Positions 58,577-64,000 of a stretch of DNA of 64,000 nt are shown one piece after another. The first letter of the stretch is position 1. The number at the start of each line of letters is the position of its first letter. A program made the position numbers and the translations under genes. The notes under the pieces are model-generated. The model worked only from the letters and a program-made list of their open reading frames with translations, made no database searches and had not been told where the DNA came from. The DNA comes from Pseudomonas sp. HN11 (GTDB lineage: Bacteria > Pseudomonadota > Gammaproteobacteria > Pseudomonadales > Pseudomonadaceae): positions 620,001 to 684,000 of the forward strand of contig NZ_CP089985.1 in NCBI RefSeq assembly GCF_021390155.1, given 5' to 3'.

Positions 58577-60184
58577 TCAGTGACGGAAGTGACGCATACC
58601 GGTGAAGACCATGGCGATGCCGGCTTCATCAGCGGCAGCGATGACTTCAGCGTCACGCATCGAGCCGCCCGGTTGGATCACGGCGGTCACGCCTGCCTTG
58701 GCGGCGTTGTCCAGACCGTCACGGAACGGGAAGAATGCGTCGGAAGCCATTACCGAACCCACCACCTGCAAACCCGCGTGCTCAGCCTTGATCGCGGCGA
58801 TACGCGCTGAGTTCACACGGCTCATCTGGCCGGCGCCGACACCGATGGTCTGGCGGTTCTTGGCGTAGACGATGGCGTTGGACTTCACGTACTTGGCCAC
58901 TTTCCAGGCGAAGATCAGGTCATTGATCTCTTGCTCGGTCGGGGCGCGCTGGGTCACAACTTTAAGGTCCTGGCTGCCGATCATGCCGATGTCACGGCTC
59001 TGTACCAGCAAGCCGCCGTTGACGCGCTTGTAGTCCCAGGCGGCGGCACGCTCAGCCGACCACTCGCCGCAGGCCAGCAGGCGCACGTTGGCTTTTGCCG
59101 CCACGATGGCGCGGGCTTCTTCGCTGACGCTTGGGGCAATGATCACTTCAACGAACTGACGCTCGACGATCGCCTTGGCGGTCTCGGCATCCAGTTCACG
59201 GTTGAACGCGATGATGCCGCCGAACGCCGATTCGGTGTCGGTGGCGTAGGCCAGTTCGTAGGCCTGGCGAATGCCGCCTTCCGCGTCCGGGCTCACGGCC
59301 ACGCCGCATGGGTTGGCGTGTTTGACGATCACGCAGGCCGGCTTGACGAAGCTCTTCACGCATTCCAGCGCGGCGTCGGTGTCGGCCACGTTGTTGTAGG
59401 ACAGCTCTTTGCCCTGCAGTTGGGTCGCGGTAGCGATGCCCACTTCGGCGGGTTTGGCTTCTACGTAGAATGCCGCGCTCTGGTGCGGGTTCTCGCCGTA
59501 GCGCATTTCCTGGGCCTTGATGAACTGGCTGTTGAAGGTGCGCGGGAACTGGCTGCGCCCTTCGGTGCTCAGGGTTTCAACCGTTTGGTTAACGGTGCCC
59601 ATGTAGTTGGCAATCATGCCGTCGTAGGCAGCGGTGTGTTCGAAGGCCTTGAGCATCAGGTCGAAGCGCTGGGCGTAGGTCAGGCCACCGGCTTTCAGGC
59701 TTTGCAGCACGTTGGCGTAATCGCTGGCGTTAACCACGATGGCCACGTCTTTGTGGTTCTTGGCCGCCGAGCGCACCATGGTCGGGCCACCGATATCGAT
59801 GTTTTCGATGGCGGTCGGCAGGTCGCAACCTGGCTTGTTGATGGTGGCTTCGAACGGATAGAGGTTAACGGCCACCAAGTCGATCGGCTTGATGCCGTGC
59901 TCGGCCATGATCGCGTCGTCGGTGCCGCGACGGCCGAGGATGCCGCCGTGGATTTTCGGGTGCAGGGTCTTGACCCGACCGTCCATCATTTCTGCGAAAC
60001 CGGTGTAGTCCGCCACTTCCACTGCGGCCACGCCGTTGTCCTGCAGCAGTTTGAAGGTCCCGCCTGTGGAGAGGATTTCCACGCCCAGGGCTTCCAGCTC
60101 CCGGGCAAATTCGAGGATCCCGGTCTTGTCGGAGACACTGATCAAGGCGCGGCGGATCGGCAGGCGGGTAGTCTGGTCGGTCAT
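58577..60184 (-). CDS. purH: Bifunctional AICAR transformylase / IMP cyclohydrolase PurH
   Basis: A 535-residue enzyme catalysing the last two steps to IMP. The N-terminal cyclohydrolase domain begins [21 protein letters not shown] with [13 protein letters not shown] and [15 protein letters not shown]. The transformylase half shows [13 protein letters not shown] with its KH pair and [15 protein letters not shown]. The start at 60184 gives the usual length; ATG 60196 is possible. A terminator-like hairpin sits 32 bp before this start. Confidence 0.96.
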   Translation of the reverse strand: MTDQTTRLPIRRALISVSDKTGILEFARELEALGVEILSTGGTFKLLQDNGVAAVEVADYTGFAEMMDGRVKTLHPKIHGGILGRRGTDDAIMAEHGIKPIDLVAVNLYPFEATINKPGCDLPTAIENIDIGGPTMVRSAAKNHKDVAIVVNASDYANVLQSLKAGGLTYAQRFDLMLKAFEHTAAYDGMIANYMGTVNQTVETLSTEGRSQFPRTFNSQFIKAQEMRYGENPHQSAAFYVEAKPAEVGIATATQLQGKELSYNNVADTDAALECVKSFVKPACVIVKHANPCGVAVSPDAEGGIRQAYELAYATDTESAFGGIIAFNRELDAETAKAIVERQFVEVIIAPSVSEEARAIVAAKANVRLLACGEWSAERAAAWDYKRVNGGLLVQSRDIGMIGSQDLKVVTQRAPTEQEINDLIFAWKVAKYVKSNAIVYAKNRQTIGVGAGQMSRVNSARIAAIKAEHAGLQVVGSVMASDAFFPFRDGLDNAAKAGVTAVIQPGGSMRDAEVIAAADEAGIAMVFTGMRHFRH

Positions 60185-60215
60185 TTCAATTTCCATCAAA
60201 AGCAAAGGAGTCAGC

Positions 60216-60249
60216 AAAAAAGGCGACCGTTTTTTACGCGGGCGCCTTT
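60216..60249 (-). terminator. terminator hairpin between fis and purH
   Basis: On the minus strand: AAAGGCG, inner CCG/CGG pair, CGCCTTT, then further T residues. It is a well-formed rho-independent terminator 18 bp after the fis stop. It is also unusually close (32 bp) to the purH ATG, so it could be an attenuator. Confidence 0.7.
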
Positions 60250-60266
60250 CTGGTTTGATTGAATGC

Positions 60267-60587
60267 TTACAACAAATCGTACTGCTTGAGCTTTTTGCGC
60301 AAGGTGCCACGGTTGAGGCCCAGCAGCTCACTGGCTTTGGTCTGGTTACCCTTCACGTAATTCATCACGCTTTCGAGCAAGGGCGCCTCGACTTCGGAGA
60401 GCACCAGGTTGTACACGTCCGTGACGGAAGCGCCCTCAAGGTGGGCGAAATAATTGTGCAGCGCCTTCTCGACACTCCCGCGAAGGGTCTGGCCTTCTTC
60501 GCTCGGCGTGTTGAGGTGCTGTTTCAAATTGACGTTGTCGCTCACGGGTGTTGTTCCACTCACTAAAGTCTCGGTCATCATCGTCAT
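60267..60587 (-). CDS. fis: Nucleoid protein / transcription factor Fis
   Basis: A 106-residue protein very similar to Pseudomonas Fis. It has [33 protein letters not shown] in the first half and the helix-turn-helix [27 protein letters not shown] at the end. Fis bends DNA and controls growth-phase genes. Its start overlaps the dusB stop by 4 bp, the conserved dusB-fis operon. Confidence 0.97.
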   Translation of the reverse strand: MTMMTETLVSGTTPVSDNVNLKQHLNTPSEEGQTLRGSVEKALHNYFAHLEGASVTDVYNLVLSEVEAPLLESVMNYVKGNQTKASELLGLNRGTLRKKLKQYDLL

Positions 60588-61597
60588 GCGGCCACCCCCT
60601 TTGCATCCCCTGTTCCCAGGCTCTTGTCACGTTCGGCGAAGAACTCACGAACGGTGGCGACCTGTGCCTGCGTTTCATCCAAACGATTGAACTGAGCGCG
60701 GAATTCCTTGGCGCCCGGCAAGGTGGCGAGGTACCAGCCGACATGCTTGCGAGCAATGCGCACGCCCATCACGTCTCCGTAGAAAACATGAAGTGCGGCC
60801 AGATGCTCTAGCAGAATACGTTCCACCTCGATCAGCTCCGGTGCCGGCAACACTTCGCCGGTACGCAGAAAATGCTCGATCTCACGAAAAATCCACGGCC
60901 GCCCCTGGGCAGCCCGGCCAATCAACAAGCCATCGGCACCGGTAGCGTGCAGTACGCGCCGGGCTTTCTCGGCGGAGTCGATGTCGCCATTGGCAAACAC
61001 CGGCATCGACACCGTCTGCTTGATCGCGGCGATGGTGTCGTACTCGGCTTCACCGGTGTAAAGGTCGGCGCGGGTGCGGCCATGCACCGCCAGCGCTGTA
61101 ATGCCTGCCTGTTCAGCGATCTTCGCCACTGTCAGGCCGTTCTTGTTGTCCCGGTCCCAGCCGGTACGGATCTTCAGGGTGACCGGTACATCCACTGCGG
61201 CGACAACGGCCTGCAGGATCTCGGCAACCAACTGCTCATCTTTCAACAGCGCGGAACCGGCGGCCTTATTGCAGACCTTCTTGGCCGGGCAGCCCATGTT
61301 GATGTCGATGATCTGTGCCCCCAACTCCACGTTGGCCCGGGCCGCATCCGCCAGCATCTGTGCATCTCCACCGGCGATCTGCACCGAGCGCGGCTCGGGA
61401 TCACCTTCGTGGATCATGCGCATCCGCGATTTGCGGGTGTTCCACAAGCTCATGTCGCTGGTGACCATTTCCGAGACTACTAGACCCGCGCCCAAACGCT
61501 TGCACAGCTGACGAAAGGGCTGGTCGGTAACCCCCGCCATCGGGGCGAGGATCAAGCCGTTCTGCAATGTGTATGGGCCGATGCGTACCGCCGACAT
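60584..61597 (-). CDS. dusB: tRNA-dihydrouridine synthase B
   Basis: A 337-residue flavin enzyme reducing uridine in the D-loop of tRNA. Motifs are [19 protein letters not shown] (FMN site), [22 protein letters not shown] with the catalytic cysteine, [23 protein letters not shown] and [19 protein letters not shown] possible promoter -10 (TATCAT, minus strand, 61647-61652) lies about 50 bp before the start. It forms an operon with fis. Confidence 0.96.
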   Translation of the reverse strand: MSAVRIGPYTLQNGLILAPMAGVTDQPFRQLCKRLGAGLVVSEMVTSDMSLWNTRKSRMRMIHEGDPEPRSVQIAGGDAQMLADAARANVELGAQIIDINMGCPAKKVCNKAAGSALLKDEQLVAEILQAVVAAVDVPVTLKIRTGWDRDNKNGLTVAKIAEQAGITALAVHGRTRADLYTGEAEYDTIAAIKQTVSMPVFANGDIDSAEKARRVLHATGADGLLIGRAAQGRPWIFREIEHFLRTGEVLPAPELIEVERILLEHLAALHVFYGDVMGVRIARKHVGWYLATLPGAKEFRAQFNRLDETQAQVATVREFFAERDKSLGTGDAKGVAA

Positions 61598-61782
61598 AGG
61601 ACTTCCCTGTTGTGGGGCCGGATCATTAGAGTTCGAAAAAGGGTTGGCATGATACCCGCTCTCGATGACTGGATAAAGGCTGAATTGGATAAAATCTGAA
61701 CAGTTATTTCTTTATCGCCACCGGTTTGGTTGCGCACAGTAAAGTCAATAACCTGCCGTCAAATCTCAATGCATGAGCCGAT

Positions 61783-63015
61783 TCACTCCGGCGAGTGAAA
61801 GCTCAGGCTGTAATTCACGGCTTTGTTGCCCGGATCGAGGATGTCCAGGGAGATATGGATCGGGGTTTGCGAGGGCATTTCGCTAACACCGGCCAACTCG
61901 CCGCTGAGGTATTCGGCGGGTTTGAAGCGACGACTGGCAATCAGGCTGCCATTCAAATCGGCAAATCGCAGCTCCAGCAGCGGGAAGGGCTGGGTGAAGG
62001 TCGCGCGGTTATAGATGATCGCATCCACTACCAAGGCCCCGGCGAAGTCCGGGTGGCTGCGCACGACCAGGTTGCTGCTCTTGATATGGGCGATATCGAC
62101 CCGTGATGGCACCGTGCAGCCCAGTGTGGGGCACACTTGTTGGAACCACGGGCGATAGGCGTCCTGGCGAGCCAGGTCGTCGAATTGATAAGCGATGTAC
62201 TGACCGGCAAGGCCGCCGGCAGCGATCAGTACCAGCAACAGCCAGACCAGCCGACGGCCCCAGCCCGATGGGCGTTTTTGCGCGTAGAGGTGCAGCGGGT
62301 CATCTTCCAGGTCCTGGAGCACATCGTCATGCACGCTGGCCTCTGCGCGTGGGCGTTTGCGGCGAGGTGGCAGTCGATCTTCGGGTTCGGCCGCTTTGGT
62401 CAGTGGCGTGAACGGCGGGTCGATGTCGTCATCGTCCGGCGTTGAACGCAGTGGCGGCTCATCGTCGAGATCGTCGGTGTGGAGCGACATGGAGGGTTCG
62501 GTGCGCTGCTTGGTCGCAGGTTCAGGCTCGTCTTCGGTGACGTGGAGGCGCTCTTCAGGCGGGTCGCTGAACAGGCTCGCCGCCCATTTTTCCTCTTCGG
62601 CCTTGACCGTGTCACGGCTGGCGCTGAAGGATTCTTCCTTCTGGCGGCGGTCGGTGCCGGGCTGGCGACGATCTGCACCCACGGGCAGCGTGTGCTGAAT
62701 CTCGCGGCGTTCCAGCTTGGCCAGTTCTTCGTCCAGGTCAAGGTTGTCCAGGTCCAGCTCTTCGGCGGTCCACTGCTTCTGGCTGATGGCGCGCGGGGCC
62801 TCGGGAGCGGCGTCGGGCGCCGGCTCAATGAAGGCCGGCGGCTCGGGCAGCGGCTCCTGTGCCTGGCCGCGTTGCTCCAGCAACTGGCGAGCGGCATTGA
62901 ACACCTGCAGGCACGAGCCGCAGCGCACCACGCCGCGGGCCACGCTCAATTGAGCGTGGTTGACGCGAAAGCGTGCTTGGCAGTGTGGGCACTGGGTGAC
63001 GAAACTGTCGGTCAT
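61783..63015 (-). CDS. Zinc-ribbon, DUF3426 membrane protein
   Basis: A 410-residue protein. The N-terminal MJ0042-type zinc ribbon has CPHCQARFRVN and VVRCGSCLQVFNA. A long charged, low-complexity linker follows (about 50-250), then one membrane helix near 254-276 (LVWLLLVLIAAGGLAG). A C-terminal DUF3426 domain (VCPTLGCTVPSRVD; RSHPDFAGALVVDAIIYNRA) presumably lies outside the membrane. Function is unknown. It is a constant neighbour of prmA in Pseudomonas, 30 bp downstream of it. The start at 63015 sits six residues before the zinc ribbon. Confidence 0.9.
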   Translation of the reverse strand: MTDSFVTQCPHCQARFRVNHAQLSVARGVVRCGSCLQVFNAARQLLEQRGQAQEPLPEPPAFIEPAPDAAPEAPRAISQKQWTAEELDLDNLDLDEELAKLERREIQHTLPVGADRRQPGTDRRQKEESFSASRDTVKAEEEKWAASLFSDPPEERLHVTEDEPEPATKQRTEPSMSLHTDDLDDEPPLRSTPDDDDIDPPFTPLTKAAEPEDRLPPRRKRPRAEASVHDDVLQDLEDDPLHLYAQKRPSGWGRRLVWLLLVLIAAGGLAGQYIAYQFDDLARQDAYRPWFQQVCPTLGCTVPSRVDIAHIKSSNLVVRSHPDFAGALVVDAIIYNRATFTQPFPLLELRFADLNGSLIASRRFKPAEYLSGELAGVSEMPSQTPIHISLDILDPGNKAVNYSLSFHSPE

Positions 63016-63045
63016 GCGGCCATCCGATTCAGGCAAGCGCTCATT

Positions 63046-63924
63046 CTAGCGCCGACGACCGCTGATGCGTACCCAGCCGTCACGGTTGGCGATCGGATCC
63101 AGCTCGAAATCCTGCGCGTAGGCGGCAGCGACGTCTTCGCCTTGCTCGGCCAGGATGCCCGACAGCGCCAGGCGACCACCCGGTTTGACCAGGCTCGACA
63201 GCTGCGGCGCCAGGGACACCAGCGGGCCGGCGAGGATGTTGGCCACCAGCACGTCGGCCTGCACCTGGGGCAGGTCTTCAGGCAGATACAGTGGGAATTT
63301 GCCTTCAGGGATGTTGTTGCGTCCGGCGTTATCGCGGGAAGCTTCCAGGGCTTGCACGTCGATGTCGGTGCCCACGGCTTGCTTGGCACCCAGCAATAGC
63401 GCGGCAATTGCCAGGATCCCCGAGCCGCAGCCGAAGTCCAGCACGTTACTGTCAGTCAGGTCCTGGCCATCCAGCCATTCCAGGCACAGCGCAGTGGTGG
63501 GGTGGGTGCCGGTGCCGAACGCCAGGCCCGGGTCGAGCAGCAGGTTGACCGCGTCCGGCTCAGGCGCGGCATGCCAGCTCGGCACGATCCACAGGCGCTG
63601 GCCGAAACGCATCGGCTGGAAGTTGTCCATCCAGCTGCGTTCCCAGTCCTGGTTTTCGATGACTTCACTGTGATGCTCGGGCAGCGGGCTGCCAGTGAGC
63701 AATTCCATATGGGCCAGCACAGCGGCGGCATCGGTACCGTCTTCGAACAGGGCCAGCAAGTGGGTGTGGGACCACAGCGGGGTGGTGTTGAGTTCCGGTT
63801 CGAAGATCGGTTGGTCTTCGGCGTCCATGAAGGTCACCGAAACAGCGCCTACTTCGAGGAAAGCGTCTTCATAGGTTTCGGCTTGTTCTGGGCTGATGGC
63901 GAGACGGACTTGCAGCCAAGGCAT
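63046..63924 (-). CDS. prmA: Ribosomal protein L11 methyltransferase PrmA
   Basis: A 292-residue SAM enzyme, standard length, trimethylating ribosomal protein L11. The N-terminal substrate-recognition domain begins [16 protein letters not shown]. The methyltransferase domain has [41 protein letters not shown] (SAM loop) and [12 protein letters not shown]. Start 63924 has AAAGG at a good distance; a GTG three codons upstream does not. The 67 bp beyond it to the window end hold no recognised feature. Confidence 0.97.
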   Translation of the reverse strand: MPWLQVRLAISPEQAETYEDAFLEVGAVSVTFMDAEDQPIFEPELNTTPLWSHTHLLALFEDGTDAAAVLAHMELLTGSPLPEHHSEVIENQDWERSWMDNFQPMRFGQRLWIVPSWHAAPEPDAVNLLLDPGLAFGTGTHPTTALCLEWLDGQDLTDSNVLDFGCGSGILAIAALLLGAKQAVGTDIDVQALEASRDNAGRNNIPEGKFPLYLPEDLPQVQADVLVANILAGPLVSLAPQLSSLVKPGGRLALSGILAEQGEDVAAAYAQDFELDPIANRDGWVRISGRRR

Positions 63925-64000
63925 GGCGGGCACCTTTGAAAAAATGAATGTGCGACGGGTGGGTCGCGAAAGCGCGCAAGTTTACGCGAGCAGCGGGCAG

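Noticed and set aside
57201..60262. Long plus-strand frames (429 and 443 aa) opposite purD and purH
   Set aside because: These are antisense shadows of conserved purine genes, with no ribosome sites or recognisable domains.

Overview
The window is chromosomal DNA of a Pseudomonas, most likely of the P. fluorescens group. The evidence is the retS-purD-purH-fis-dusB-(zinc-ribbon protein)-prmA block on the right, a urease operon carrying acetyltransferase genes next to a urea ABC transporter, a cobGHIJ/cobLK cobalamin cluster, an OprC-type copper receptor operon, and Pseudomonas-style REP hairpins. No IS element, phage gene, CRISPR array, rRNA or tRNA was recognised.

Layout. 1-4.3 kb: end of an AraC regulator, a PsiF protein, an AI-2E family permease, and a divergent chaperone pair (YegD-like Hsp70 and CbpA). 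4.35-12.4 kb: one 2676-residue protein with a dermonecrotic-toxin-type N-terminus, three leucine-rich-repeat blocks, a NEL-type E3 ubiquitin ligase domain and a C-terminal region that reads as a SET-like domain. 12.7-22.6 kb: ureDA-GNAT-GNAT-ureBC and urtABCDE on the minus strand, with a candidate sigma-54 promoter and an NtrC-type dyad before urtA. 22.9-40.1 kb: three giant paralogous genes (1828, 2400 and 1436 aa) made of about 230-residue DUF4329/JAB-like modules. 40.2-45.1 kb: a copper-uptake operon. 45.2-45.8 kb: a toxin-antitoxin pair. 46.2-52.5 kb: cobalamin ring synthesis. 52.8-57.0 kb: an unknown protein, a MarC protein and RetS. 57.1-63.9 kb: purine synthesis, fis, dusB and prmA.

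The most unusual part is the set of four giant genes (4.35-12.4 and 22.9-40.1 kb), which flank the urease/urea-transport block. The first has the hallmarks of an effector acting inside eukaryotic cells. Of the three paralogues, the first ends in HDEL and the third in KDEL, the tetrapeptides eukaryotes use for retrieval to the endoplasmic reticulum. Only their N-terminal modules keep what looks like an E / HxH / SxxD metalloprotease-type set. The NEL-SET gene and two of the three paralogues also share a small palindrome (CTA or TTA arms around AYTATS) 69-76 bp before their start codons, which suggests common control. I read these four genes as one eukaryote-directed set. That is inference from sequence and has not been tested.

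All statements come from reading the sequence and supplied translations. No database search, alignment program or structure prediction was run.
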